From Candidatus Alistipes faecavium (GTDB lineage Bacteria > Bacteroidota > Bacteroidia > Bacteroidales > Rikenellaceae), in the NCBI GenBank assembly GCA_019118605.1, contig DWYP01000037.1, positions 27,451 through 91,450 on the forward strand: a stretch of 64,000 nt of DNA. Direction: 5' to 3'. Below, piece by piece: positions 34,043 to 43,645 of the stretch (its first letter is position 1; each line of letters opens with the position of its first letter). A model generated the notes under the pieces. It worked only from the letters and a program-made list of their open reading frames with translations, did not search any database and was not told the DNA's origin. Both the position numbers and the translations under genes were made by a program.

Positions 34043-34420
34043 TCACACAGCGCGGACGATCAGGTGGCCGATCCACGCGGCCAGCAGCCCGATGGCGAAG
34101 CTCGCAACGGGATAGAGTACGGCATGAGAGAAGTGCCCGGCTCCCAGCAGGGCGTAGTTTTCGTGCACGAAGGTCGAGAAGGTGGTGAAACCGCCGCAGA
34201 AACCCACGGTGAGGAACATCCGCAGGGCGTCGCTGCCTATGTGGTTGCGCTCGAAGAGCCCGTAGAGGATGCCGATCAGCAGACACCCCGCGACGTTTAC
34301 GGCCATCGTTCCCCAGGGGAACGGCGAGGAGACGCCGCTCTGTACGGCCCGCGAGAGGGGGTATCGGGCGACACCTCCGACGAAACTCCCGGCGCCGATA
34401 AAAAGGATCGTTTTCAACAT
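34043..34420 (-). CDS. crcB: Fluoride channel CrcB/Fluc
   Basis: 125 residues from MLKTILFIGAGSFVGGVARYPLSR, the standard family start; in-frame ATGs upstream would add an atypical basic tail. Four membrane helices with the Fluc motifs GGVARYPLS, GTMAVNVAGCLLIG (conserved Asn) and the Phe-box region GFCGGFTTFSTFVHE. The protein forms a dual-topology dimer that exports fluoride. A -7 box lies upstream on the minus strand. I looked for a fluoride riboswitch in the leader and saw none. Confidence 0.94.
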   Translation of the reverse strand: MLKTILFIGAGSFVGGVARYPLSRAVQSGVSSPFPWGTMAVNVAGCLLIGILYGLFERNHIGSDALRMFLTVGFCGGFTTFSTFVHENYALLGAGHFSHAVLYPVASFAIGLLAAWIGHLIVRAV

Positions 34421-34440
34421 GACGGATAACTTTTTCGCCA

Positions 34441-34448
34441 CAAAGGTA
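34441..34448 (-). promoter_or_regulatory. -7 box for crcB
   Basis: TACCTTTG on the minus strand, 20 bp before the crcB start; no clear -33. Confidence 0.45.
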
Positions 34449-34489
34449 CTCATTTTTCGCCAACTGCGAAAGCCGCTCCTTCTGACCGG

Positions 34490-34525
34490 AAAAAACACGG
34501 GAGCGCTCCGAAGGGAGCACTCCCG
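34490..34525 (-). terminator. Terminator of the GH2-GH31 operon
   Basis: 12-bp stem with one mismatch (34498-34509 with 34514-34525), followed on the minus strand by six T (34490-34495). Confidence 0.82.
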
Positions 34526-34551
34526 CGTGCGTTGCGGCCTTGGGCGTGGTG

Positions 34552-37500
34552 TCAGAACGCCTTCTGGTTCAGCTGCCGGTCTACGAGCAGCCCGTCCGCG
34601 GGCTCGAGCCCGACCGGACCGTCGATTCGGGCCCGGAATCGGATGACCATCAGCTGCATGTCCCCTTCGAGCAGGGGCTTCTCGCCGACGTTCACGAAGG
34701 TGGGGTAGAGTGCCTTCTGCCCGTTTGTGTGGAGCCGGTCGTTGGAGAAGTTGCGCATCTGCGCGAGTCCGGGCGCCTCGATGCCGAGGAACTCCAGCTG
34801 CTGCGGGTCGTAGGGCAGGGCGAAGCTCAGGGCGTTGACCGACCGCATCCCGCGGCCCTCGACGAGGATCACGACCTCCTCTCCGGCCTTGCAGACACCC
34901 TTCGGGGCCGATACGGAGATCTCTCCGGCCAGCGGCTCTCCGGGACGGTTCCCGACGCCTCCGTCGATCTGCGTGGCCACGGCCGAGATGTCGTATGCGT
35001 CGATCAGACCGTTGGCGTTGAGGTCGCCCTTGCTGATGTACCCCTCGAAATCGCCGTCGCCGCGGCGCAGTCCCGTGTAGTTCATGTAGGAGGTGAGGTC
35101 GTTCTCATCGATCCTGCGGTCCTGGTTGATGTCTCCGGGGAGGTAGTTCTCCGACCCCGGCACGCGGAATACGTAGAGCTCGCGCCCGGACCCGAATCCT
35201 CCGACGGCCTCGTCGACCTCGATGCGGATGTAGCGGGCCGTGGGCTTCGCGTCGAAGTCGAAGACCTTGACCTCTGCGCCCTTCCAGTCGAACGTCCCGG
35301 CCTCCACCCAGTTCGTGCGATCCATGCTCGTTGCGACGCGTCCGCGGCCGAAGGTGCCGTTCCCGGCATCCTGGCGGGGCAGGTATTCGAAACGGTCGAG
35401 GGTGTTTACGCTTTGCAGGTCGATGACCATCTCGAAGGGCGTGGCCTTTGCGCTCCACTGCGTGTGCCAGGAGTCCCCCTCGTCGAAGTTGAAGAGCCGG
35501 TCGATTCCCTGCCCGCCCTGGTTCGGACACGACGTCCGGCCCCGGATGCCGCGTACGGCGAACTCCAGCGGGTCGGATTTCGTGCGTACGGCGAGGTCGC
35601 TCCACGGCGAGGCGCCCGCGGCGTTCACGGCGCGGATGCGCATCGAGTAGTCGGTTTCGGGCTGCAGATCCTCGAATCGGAGCGACGTGCCGCGGATCGT
35701 GGCGTAGCGCATGCCCCCGAACTCGATCTCATAACAGTCGGCATGCTCCACGGCGTCCCACGAGGGGGTGATCTCGTAGGCTCCGGTGCCCTCGTCGGTG
35801 ATCCGCGCTACGGGAGCCTCCAGCGGCCCCTGCGAGACGAGCAGACGGTCGGCCGGGGCATATGCATATCCCTTCATCTCCACCTCCACGTCGTTGCGGG
35901 TTATGTCCGTTGCTGCGAGGCGGATGCACACCACGGGATTCTTCACCACGCTGAGCTGCTCCATTTCGCTCCCGGGGGTGGCGAAGCGGTTCATCTCGGG
36001 CGCGGCGTCGTAGTACCATACGTTCTCCCCGCGTGCGAACGCTTCGGCCGACGAAGCCTCCGCGATCCGGACCTTCCGGCCGCCGATGCGTACGGCGATC
36101 TTCGCGGGACGCTGCGTGGCGTTGATGCGCAGCACGGTGCGCTTCTCGGGCTGCATGCCGTCGAACGCGCCCTGCGTCTTGCCGATGCGGATCTTCAGCA
36201 GGTCGCCCTGGAGGTCCGAGACGATCGGCGTGCGTGCGCAGGCGCCTTTCAGATACCCCTGCGTCGTTCCGTCGTCGTCGTACTCGGTGAATTCCGTGCG
36301 GCCCAGCGGATAGAATTCGTAGATGCGCTCCCGGGGATCCGCCTGCGCGACGTTGTTGTGCGGAGCGGCCATCGGGAGGATGGCTCCCTGACGGACGAAT
36401 ACGGGCAACTTCCAGAGCGGGGCGTCGAAGTTGTTGATGATGCGCCCTCCGGCGTAGAGGTCTCCCGAGAAGAAGTCGATCCAGTTCCCCTCGGGGAGGT
36501 AGATGCCGTCGCGGAGGTCGTTCCCCTCGTCGTCGGCCGCCGTTGCGCGGTAGATCGGCGCAACCAGCAGATAGGGCCCGTAGAGGAACTGATAGCGCGT
36601 GGCGGTTCCCAGCGTGTAGGGATTCGGGTCGTCGAGCAGCATGGCGCGGATCATGGGCTTTCCGTCGACGGCCTCCCGTGCGATCGTGTAGGCGTAGGGC
36701 ATGAGCTCGGCCTTGAGCTTCAGGTACCAGCGGTTGATCGACGCCGCGGGCTCTCCGAGGATGTGCGGATACTTCGGATTGGCGCCCCAGCCGTCCATGT
36801 TGAGCTGCATGGGCGTGAAGGTCTTCCACTGGAAGTCGCGGACGTTTACCGGGATGTTGCGTCCTCCGAAGATGCCGTCCATGTCGGACGAGATGTTGGG
36901 CTGCCCGGAGAGCCCCGATCCGATGTATGTCGGGATGTGGAAGCGGATGTACTCCCAGTCTCCTCCGGTCTGGTCGCCGGACCATATCGCGGCATAACGC
37001 TGCGTCCCGGCCCATCCGTCGAGCGAGATGATGAACGGGCGCGCGTCGTTTCCGTAGTAGGGCATGATGTGCCCGACGTCTGCCACGCCGTTCAGGCCGA
37101 ACGAATAGCCAGCGCCGACCCACGCGACATCGGTCTTCAACACCCGCACCCCGGCGTCGCGCACCTCCTTGACGATGTCGCGCTGGAGCAGGGCGTCGAC
37201 GCCGTCCTTCGGATGGAGATCCGACTGGGTCCAGAGGCCGATCTCCACGCCCCGCTCGCGGGCATATTCTCCCAGCTGGCGGAGGTTTTCGACATTTCCG
37301 TCGAGCGTCGCGGTCTGGCCGTATCCGGCGCCGTATCCGTCGTTCGGCAGCAGCCATCCCAGGGGCATGTCGTGGGCCGCATAGCGGTCGATCACGGCGC
37401 GTGCCGAGAAGGGATAGTTCCCGGGCAGCTCGCCGTTGAGCGATTCGCGGATTCCGCCGTTGTCCTGCTGGCTCTCCTTGTAGCGCTTTCCGTCCTCGAA

Positions 37501-38391
37501 GAGGATTCCGTTCTCATCCTCCTTCCAGTAGTCGCGGTTGTAGGCGTTCAGGTGTCCTTCGTAGAATCCGAAGCGGGGAATCAGCACGGGATTCCCGGTC
37601 AGCTGATAGAAGTCGTTGAGCAGCCCGACGGGCGTGGGGTCGACCATCACGAAGAGGTCGAGATAGCCCGTGTCGTGCGTCAGCGTGACCTTTCCGGGCT
37701 CCGCGGCCCCGAAGTCGTAAAGCCCCGGCGCGAAGGTGTACCACATGATGCCGTATCCGGCCGTCGACCAGTAGAAGGGCGTCGGCGAGGCGACGCCTCC
37801 GTCGGTCCACTGGTTCGTGTTGACGATGCGGATGCTGTGTCCCTTGTGCGAGAAGCGTCCGTTCTGCACGCCTCCGCCGTAGAAATACTCGTCCTCGCGC
37901 TCCTTCAGAGAGACGGAGGTCTCGCGCGGCGCGAAGGCGATGCCGCCGAACTCCTCGGCCACCGTCTCCCCGCTTCGGAGGTCGGTGATGCGCATCATCC
38001 CGGAAGCCTTGTCGATGTCGAGACGCAGGGCCTTCGTGGCGACCGCGATGCTTTGCTCCGCCTCCTCGATGCTCAGCTCCCCGACTTCGCGCCGGGGGTT
38101 GTCGACGAGGATCTGCGCCTCGGGCGACGCCTCGGGATCGCGCAGAATGCCCCCTTCGGGGTCGAGGAAGAGCCGGAAGATATTCGGGCCGTAGAAGTCG
38201 ACGGTCGTGCGCAGCCCGTCGGCCCGGAGCAGCTCGACGGCTGCGGGGTTCAGCTTGCGGACGCCCGTGACGGCCGCCGACGGCTCGGCCGTTGCGGCGG
38301 GAGCCGCCTTTTCCGCCGCCGTCCCGGCTGCTGCCGTGCCGAGCGCCGCCACGCAGAGGAGCGGAATCAGGAGTGTTGTTTTCAATCTCAT
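34552..38391 (-). CDS. GH31 glycosidase with FN3, CBM32, dockerin and cohesin modules
   Basis: 1279 residues, signal peptide from MRLKTTLLIPLLCVAALG. The GH31 catalytic region spans ~60-790; the nucleophile Asp is probably that in VLKTDVAWVGAGYSFG (~residue 420), a motif unlike the WxDMNE of alpha-glucosidases and recalling the GH31 branch with alpha-N-acetylgalactosaminidase activity on mucin-type glycans (tentative). Then an FN3 domain (~855-940), an F5/8-type CBM32 (~940-1080, DRLFNFDEGDSWHTQWSAKA), a type I dockerin with two calcium loops (DINQDRRIDENDL and DLNANGLIDAYDI, ~1083-1143) and a C-terminal cohesin-like domain (~1155-1279, VNALSFALPYDPQQLEFLGI). It lies 41 bp after the GH2 gene, same operon. 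Presence of both cohesin and dockerin implies protein-protein assembly. Confidence 0.9.
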   Translation of the reverse strand: MRLKTTLLIPLLCVAALGTAAAGTAAEKAAPAATAEPSAAVTGVRKLNPAAVELLRADGLRTTVDFYGPNIFRLFLDPEGGILRDPEASPEAQILVDNPRREVGELSIEEAEQSIAVATKALRLDIDKASGMMRITDLRSGETVAEEFGGIAFAPRETSVSLKEREDEYFYGGGVQNGRFSHKGHSIRIVNTNQWTDGGVASPTPFYWSTAGYGIMWYTFAPGLYDFGAAEPGKVTLTHDTGYLDLFVMVDPTPVGLLNDFYQLTGNPVLIPRFGFYEGHLNAYNRDYWKEDENGILFEDGKRYKESQQDNGGIRESLNGELPGNYPFSARAVIDRYAAHDMPLGWLLPNDGYGAGYGQTATLDGNVENLRQLGEYARERGVEIGLWTQSDLHPKDGVDALLQRDIVKEVRDAGVRVLKTDVAWVGAGYSFGLNGVADVGHIMPYYGNDARPFIISLDGWAGTQRYAAIWSGDQTGGDWEYIRFHIPTYIGSGLSGQPNISSDMDGIFGGRNIPVNVRDFQWKTFTPMQLNMDGWGANPKYPHILGEPAASINRWYLKLKAELMPYAYTIAREAVDGKPMIRAMLLDDPNPYTLGTATRYQFLYGPYLLVAPIYRATAADDEGNDLRDGIYLPEGNWIDFFSGDLYAGGRIINNFDAPLWKLPVFVRQGAILPMAAPHNNVAQADPRERIYEFYPLGRTEFTEYDDDGTTQGYLKGACARTPIVSDLQGDLLKIRIGKTQGAFDGMQPEKRTVLRINATQRPAKIAVRIGGRKVRIAEASSAEAFARGENVWYYDAAPEMNRFATPGSEMEQLSVVKNPVVCIRLAATDITRNDVEVEMKGYAYAPADRLLVSQGPLEAPVARITDEGTGAYEITPSWDAVEHADCYEIEFGGMRYATIRGTSLRFEDLQPETDYSMRIRAVNAAGASPWSDLAVRTKSDPLEFAVRGIRGRTSCPNQGGQGIDRLFNFDEGDSWHTQWSAKATPFEMVIDLQSVNTLDRFEYLPRQDAGNGTFGRGRVATSMDRTNWVEAGTFDWKGAEVKVFDFDAKPTARYIRIEVDEAVGGFGSGRELYVFRVPGSENYLPGDINQDRRIDENDLTSYMNYTGLRRGDGDFEGYISKGDLNANGLIDAYDISAVATQIDGGVGNRPGEPLAGEISVSAPKGVCKAGEEVVILVEGRGMRSVNALSFALPYDPQQLEFLGIEAPGLAQMRNFSNDRLHTNGQKALYPTFVNVGEKPLLEGDMQLMVIRFRARIDGPVGLEPADGLLVDRQLNQKAF

Positions 38392-38432
38392 GGTTCGGTT
38401 TATGGTAAAGTTTCTTGTTGTCGGTATGGTTT

Positions 38433-41400
38433 TCAGTCGGCGATGACCGAGAATTCGGCCCCTCCGGCGAAGTCGGCGCCGTTCTGGGAGCTCAGGGCCG
38501 TAAAGCGGACATAACGCCCCTCGACGGGTTTTTCGAGCTCGATGCGCTGTTTTCCTTCCCCGAATGCCCCGGCGGCCACGGGTTCTCCCCAGTTCTTGCC
38601 GTCGGCGCTCACCTGAATGGTGTATTCGCGGATGTTCCCGTTCGTTCCTCCGTCCTGACGGGGCAGGTATTCGAAGCCCCGGATGCGCTTCACCTCCCCG
38701 GCGTCGAGATCGACCCAGTGGGGGTATTTCGCCACCGTCACCGAATACATCGTGTGCCACGAGGTTGCGGGATCCCCGTCCACGAGGTTCGCGGCGTCTT
38801 CGATGCCGGTCTCCTCGCTCGAGGCGTATATCACGGTCAGGGGGATCCGTTCGATGCGCGGGAAGGCTGCCGAGCACTCCACGGCGGAGCCGTCGGCGTA
38901 GCGCGCCGCGACGACGCCTCCCTGCCGCAGCATGAAGGGCCCGTTGTAGGGGAATTCGTGCTTTTTGTCGCCGTCGACCGTGCAGAGGATCCCGACCCCG
39001 GCCTTGCGCGACGATACCGAGACCATCCCGTCCCGGGTGCGGGAGATCGAGATGGGCACTTCGCCCGCGAGCGACGCCCTCACGGCCGGGGCGATGGCTC
39101 CCTGGCGCACGGGGCGGATCAACAGCCCCAGGGCATGGTTCGAGGCCTTCACCCGGTCGGGCTCCAGAGGGCCTCCCTGCCCGCAGCTGTTGCCTCCGAG
39201 GCCCGTCACCGCGAGGTCGAGGTGCAGGTGTGTGGCCGAAGACTCGGGCAGCTGGTAGGGATGGGGCGCGAGGGTCATCTCCAGTGCCGACCACGGGAGC
39301 GCCGATGCCGACATCACGCTGTCGGCAACGAACGCCACGCCGTTCCCCGCGGGGTCTGTCAGCGCGCACCATCGCACCTCCTCGCGGTTCCCCATGCTCT
39401 GCGGCTTGGGGAAGGGCACGAACTGCCTGCGCACCGTGCTGCGGTAGTGCTCGATGAAGGAACCCGTGCGGCGGTCGTTGTAGTTGTTCCACGGCCCGCG
39501 TCCGTAATAGTCGTAGTTTGCGAACTCCCGGGGCAGCTGCAGGGAGTATCCGAGGCGTGCGAGCACCAGCGAAGGGTCGTTCGAGGTGATCTCCGCGCGC
39601 AGCTCGACCGACCCGTCGGGATAGACGGTCCAGATCTGATTGGTCACGAAGCGGAAATCCTCCTCCGTAAAGGGACGGTCCGTCATCTCGACAATCCGGT
39701 ATCGCCCCGACGTGCCGCCTTCGATGCGTGCGGCGTTCGGGGCCTGCGAGACGACGGTGTACATCAGCTGCACGACATTCCCCTGCCCGTTGTCGATGCG
39801 CTTGCGTGCCACGGCCCTGTGGCGGAGGTTGTGCAACCCCTTCTCGAACCAGCGCATGTAGGCCCAGTTGTCGTTGTCCGTCGGGGCGCGCAGGGCGTCG
39901 AGCTTCGGGCCCTTCCCCGGGATGAAGATCTCCTTCCCGTCGTATTCGAGAGCGTGGAGGGTTCCCTGACTGTCGTCGAATACGGCGACGAACCCTTCGC
40001 CGCGCACGACCGTCCGTGCGGGCTCGGCCTCCTGCGACACCTCGGGCGCGGGCATCCCGGCCGTCAGCGCGCTCATCGCAGGCTTCACCCCCGCGGGCTT
40101 CACCAACAGCTGCTCCTCCATCTGCGCGTATCCCGCGCGGGCCCAGGGCTTGTCCGTGGCGAGCAGGAATCGCACCTTGACGAAATATTCGCTCTCTTCG
40201 TCCATCGAGGCGTAGTCGTAGGGTATGCCGTAGACCATGCGCATGCGGGGCCCGATGATGGCCCTCGAGGCGCGGAAGAGGTCGCTCTCCTGCACCTTTT
40301 CGCCGTCACGGTAGAGCTCCCAGACGATGCGGTAGTCGGCCAGCGAGGTGAAGTAGTTTTTGTTGAAGATCTCGATCTCTCCGCGCGTCATGTCGAGGGG
40401 CACCACGGCGACGTTCTGATAGACCTTCTTCACCTCGTGGAAGACGGGCTTGGGCGAATGGTCGGGCAGCAGGATGCCGTTCATGCAGAACATCCCGCTG
40501 TTGGGCTTGTCGCCGAAGTCGCCACCGTAGGCCCAGTAGCGGTCTCCGGTTGCAGGGTCGTAGTGGTAGAGAGCCTGGTCGACCCAGTCCCAGATGGCGG
40601 CCCCGCAGATGAAGTTCGTCGATTCGATGGCCTCCCAGTAGTCGGCGAGGTTTCCCCCGGCGTTTCCCATCGAGTGGGCGTACTCGGAGATGTGGAACGG
40701 GTACTTGATGGCATAGCGTCCCGCCGCGGCGCCCTGCATCCATGCGATCGACGGGTATTGGTTCGATCCCATGTCGACGATGTCGTTGTTGCGCTCGTAC
40801 TGCACCGGGCGCGAGGGGTCGAAGGCGTGCAGGGCGTCGTACGCCGCTACGAAGTTCTTTCCCGGCCCGGCCTCGTTTCCGAGCGACCAGATCACCACCG
40901 AGGGGTGGTTCACATGGGCGTGTGCGAGCTCCATGACGCGGGCCACGTGCGCGGCCTCGAATTCGGGGACATGCGACAGCGAGGCGTCGCCGTAATAGTA
41001 CTCGTGGCTCTCGATGTTGGCCTCATCCTCGAGGTAGATGCCGTACTTGTCGCAGAGGTAGTACCAGCGGGGGTTGCAGGAGTAGTGGGAGTTGCGCACG
41101 TGGTTGATGTTTCCGCGCTTCATGAGCATGATCTCGCGCTCCATCTGCTCCGCGGTGATGGCGTTGCCCACCGCGGGATCGATCTCCTGACGGTTCACGC
41201 CCTTGAGCTTCACGGTCTGCCCGTTGATGTAGTAGTAGCGGCCGGCGAGTCCGAACTCATCCTCCGCGGCGGGGGTGTCGCGGATCTCGACCTTGCGGAA
41301 CCCCACGCCCGTCGAGAACGCCTCCACAAGACGCCCCCTGCGGTCGCGGAGCTCCCCGACGAGCACGTATCTCCAGGGCTCCTCCGCCGACCACTTGCGC

Positions 41401-42473
41401 ACGCGGGGCACCTGCATCTCTGCCACGGCGAGCGACACCTGCCCGGCTTCGGTCTGTGCCACCTCCGCCGTGGCCGCCACTCCGTCCACCAGGACGTTCG
41501 CATCCGAATAGAGCTCGTTGGCATAGAGCGAGTAGGTGAGGGTGTACCCCTTTGCGGGCTTTTTTCCGAGGTTGCGGATGTCGGCCTCGATGCGCAGCAC
41601 GCCGTCGGTGTACGAGGCGTCGAGATCGGGGCACACGCGCAGGTCACGAACCTGCACCTTTGCCGTCGAGGTGAGCGAGACGCTGCGGAAGATGCCCGGG
41701 AGTCGGAACATGTCCTGCGCCTCGAGGAACGAGCCGTCGGAGTTTCGGTACACCTCCACGGCAAGGATGTTCTCGCCCCCGTCGTTCAGGTAGGGGGTGA
41801 TGTCGAACGACGCGGTGTTGCGCGAATTCTTCGAGAATCCGACGTAGCGGCCATTGACCCAGAGGTAGAAGAACGACGACACGCCGTCGAAGTCGACATA
41901 GACCTCGCGGCCGTCCCAATCCGCCGGAAGGGTGAAGGTGCGGCGGTATGATCCCACCTCGTTGCGGTGCCTGTAAGTCACCCAGTCCTGGGGCGGGGTG
42001 CGCATGACGCCGCCGCGCCAGTCGTCCACGGCAACCTGGTGCGCGAAGATCACGGGCTGGTTTGCGTAGATCGGCACGCCGTAACGGAGGGATCCGTCCT
42101 TCTGAATTCCGGCGACGTTCCACTGCATGGGCACCGTCACGTCGTCCCATCCGGAGACGTCGAATTCGGGTTCGTAGAACTTCTCGGGGCGCTCTTCGGG
42201 ATTTCCTGCCCAGTGGAATTTCCATACGCCGTCGAGCGGGAGGCAGTATGCGCCCTTTTCGGGCAGCAGGGCGCGCGCGCTTTCCCTGTCTGGGAAGGTG
42301 AAGAACCAAGCACGCGGCTGCTCCTTGTTCAGTGCGAGGCGTTCTGGCGCCTGCCACTCCGTTCCGTCGGGCGCCGCGGCCGCGGCGTATTCGAAACCTT
42401 CGAGCGGAAGGGATTGTCCGTGTGCGGCGACGAACCCCGCCAGGGAGCAAAGGATCAGGAGTCTTTTCATCAT
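38433..42473 (-). CDS. GH2 beta-galactosidase with C-terminal CBM32
   Basis: 1346 residues (start MMKRLLILCSL; either of the two adjacent ATGs). Signal peptide of about 20 residues, then the five-domain LacZ-type architecture: sugar-binding domain, Ig-like domain, TIM barrel with acid/base Glu in WSLGNEAGPG (~residue 533) and nucleophile Glu in HISEYAHSMGN (~594), a second Ig-like domain and the beta-sandwich small chain (RAPTDNDNWAY, YGRGPWNNYNDR). Residues ~1215-1346 are an F5/8-type CBM32 (SWHTMYSVTVAKYPHWVDLDAGEVKR split motif). It removes terminal beta-galactose, probably periplasmic or surface located. Operon with the GH31 gene suggests co-action on a host glycan or plant oligosaccharide. 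Confidence 0.93.
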   Translation of the reverse strand: MMKRLLILCSLAGFVAAHGQSLPLEGFEYAAAAAPDGTEWQAPERLALNKEQPRAWFFTFPDRESARALLPEKGAYCLPLDGVWKFHWAGNPEERPEKFYEPEFDVSGWDDVTVPMQWNVAGIQKDGSLRYGVPIYANQPVIFAHQVAVDDWRGGVMRTPPQDWVTYRHRNEVGSYRRTFTLPADWDGREVYVDFDGVSSFFYLWVNGRYVGFSKNSRNTASFDITPYLNDGGENILAVEVYRNSDGSFLEAQDMFRLPGIFRSVSLTSTAKVQVRDLRVCPDLDASYTDGVLRIEADIRNLGKKPAKGYTLTYSLYANELYSDANVLVDGVAATAEVAQTEAGQVSLAVAEMQVPRVRKWSAEEPWRYVLVGELRDRRGRLVEAFSTGVGFRKVEIRDTPAAEDEFGLAGRYYYINGQTVKLKGVNRQEIDPAVGNAITAEQMEREIMLMKRGNINHVRNSHYSCNPRWYYLCDKYGIYLEDEANIESHEYYYGDASLSHVPEFEAAHVARVMELAHAHVNHPSVVIWSLGNEAGPGKNFVAAYDALHAFDPSRPVQYERNNDIVDMGSNQYPSIAWMQGAAAGRYAIKYPFHISEYAHSMGNAGGNLADYWEAIESTNFICGAAIWDWVDQALYHYDPATGDRYWAYGGDFGDKPNSGMFCMNGILLPDHSPKPVFHEVKKVYQNVAVVPLDMTRGEIEIFNKNYFTSLADYRIVWELYRDGEKVQESDLFRASRAIIGPRMRMVYGIPYDYASMDEESEYFVKVRFLLATDKPWARAGYAQMEEQLLVKPAGVKPAMSALTAGMPAPEVSQEAEPARTVVRGEGFVAVFDDSQGTLHALEYDGKEIFIPGKGPKLDALRAPTDNDNWAYMRWFEKGLHNLRHRAVARKRIDNGQGNVVQLMYTVVSQAPNAARIEGGTSGRYRIVEMTDRPFTEEDFRFVTNQIWTVYPDGSVELRAEITSNDPSLVLARLGYSLQLPREFANYDYYGRGPWNNYNDRRTGSFIEHYRSTVRRQFVPFPKPQSMGNREEVRWCALTDPAGNGVAFVADSVMSASALPWSALEMTLAPHPYQLPESSATHLHLDLAVTGLGGNSCGQGGPLEPDRVKASNHALGLLIRPVRQGAIAPAVRASLAGEVPISISRTRDGMVSVSSRKAGVGILCTVDGDKKHEFPYNGPFMLRQGGVVAARYADGSAVECSAAFPRIERIPLTVIYASSEETGIEDAANLVDGDPATSWHTMYSVTVAKYPHWVDLDAGEVKRIRGFEYLPRQDGGTNGNIREYTIQVSADGKNWGEPVAAGAFGEGKQRIELEKPVEGRYVRFTALSSQNGADFAGGAEFSVIAD

Positions 42474-42661
42474 TCGGGTTGCATTTTGGTGTGTAAAGGG
42501 GGCGGCGGTCGGCACATCGGGTGCACGGCATGCCCGTATCACATAAAGATGCGAAAATTTTCCGAAAGGCGCGGACAGGCCTCCGGGAATTGCCGAAAAA
42601 AAAGCCTGTCGGGCGTTCCGGTGCGTCGAGGCATGCCGGAAATGCCGCCCGGAGTCGGAAC

Positions 42662-43549
42662 CTACCGTGTCAGATACTCCGGAAGCCGGGGCATGGCGCC
42701 ATGCTGCGTGCAGACGTACGCCGAGACCTCGACGGCCCTTGCGTGCGCCTCGGGAATCGATTCTCCGCGCAGCAGGGAGGCGCAGAATCCCGCGGTGAAG
42801 GAGTCTCCGGCGCCTACCGTGTCGGCGACCTCCACCCGCGGCGTGCGGAGGAACGAGACGCCATTGTCGTAGAATACGTAGCTGCCGGAACTCCCGCAGG
42901 TGAGGATGACCGTCTGCAGGCCGTATTTCTCCCTGAGCGCGATACATGCCTCCTGCATGTCGTGTGTTCCGAGGTCGAAAAGCTGCGCGACGGTGATGAT
43001 CTCCTCGTCGTTGATCTTCAGGACGTCGCACGCCTTCAGGGAGCTGTCCGCCACCTCCCGGGAGTAGAAGTGTTGGCGGATGTTGATGTCGAAGACCCGC
43101 AGGGCGTCGCGGGGCATGGCGTCGAGGAATCTGCGGATGGTCTCCCTCGACACGGCGCAGCGCTGCGCCAGCGACCCGAAGCAGATGCAGCGCGTCGATG
43201 CGGCGATGCTCCGGAGCGATTCGGTGAAGGGGATGTTGTCCCATGCGACGTCCGTGCGGATCTCGTACTGCGGGATTCCGTGCCCGTCGAGCGTGACCTC
43301 GACGGTTCCCGTGGGGAATCCGACCTGCGGGAGCTCATGCCGCAGCCCCATCGAGTTGAACGTGTCGCGGATCTCGTCGCCCAGCGGGTCCCGGCCTACG
43401 GCGCTTGCCGCGATGGTATCGAATCCGAACTGGGAGACATGGAAAGCGAAGTTTGCGGGCGCGCCGCCGATTTTTCGGCCTTCGGGCAGGAGATCCCAGA
43501 GCGCCTCGCCGATGCCGACGACGAATTTTGACTCCATATTGGATAGCAT
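42662..43549 (-). CDS. PfkB-family sugar kinase, probable fructokinase
   Basis: 295 residues (291 if MESKFVVGIGEALWD is the start). Ribokinase-fold signatures: GEALWDLLPEG, GGAPANFAFHVSQFG (first PfkB signature) and DTVGAGDSFTAGF (second, with the catalytic Asp). The GGAPANFA motif and placement immediately downstream of a GH32 fructanase point to fructose as substrate. Cytoplasmic. It is 96 bp after the GH32 gene on the same strand, likely cotranscribed, with a long-armed hairpin (43576-43584 with 43621-43629) in the gap. Confidence 0.9.
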   Translation of the reverse strand: MLSNMESKFVVGIGEALWDLLPEGRKIGGAPANFAFHVSQFGFDTIAASAVGRDPLGDEIRDTFNSMGLRHELPQVGFPTGTVEVTLDGHGIPQYEIRTDVAWDNIPFTESLRSIAASTRCICFGSLAQRCAVSRETIRRFLDAMPRDALRVFDINIRQHFYSREVADSSLKACDVLKINDEEIITVAQLFDLGTHDMQEACIALREKYGLQTVILTCGSSGSYVFYDNGVSFLRTPRVEVADTVGAGDSFTAGFCASLLRGESIPEAHARAVEVSAYVCTQHGAMPRLPEYLTR

Positions 43550-43645
43550 TTGAAATTTGCGTGCGAATTGCGGCTTCCGGAGTGCGCCGACCGGGATTAC
43601 GGCGACAAATCCGTCCCCGACACTCCGGACAGATGACGTCCTCGC

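Noticed and set aside
34421..34500. Fluoride riboswitch upstream of crcB
   Set aside because: The leader is too short from the apparent -7 box and lacks the conserved fluoride aptamer pattern.
42474..42661. Terminator with T8 between pfkB and the GH2 gene
   Set aside because: The T-run on the minus strand is not preceded by a convincing stem, so transcriptional separation of the two is unproven.
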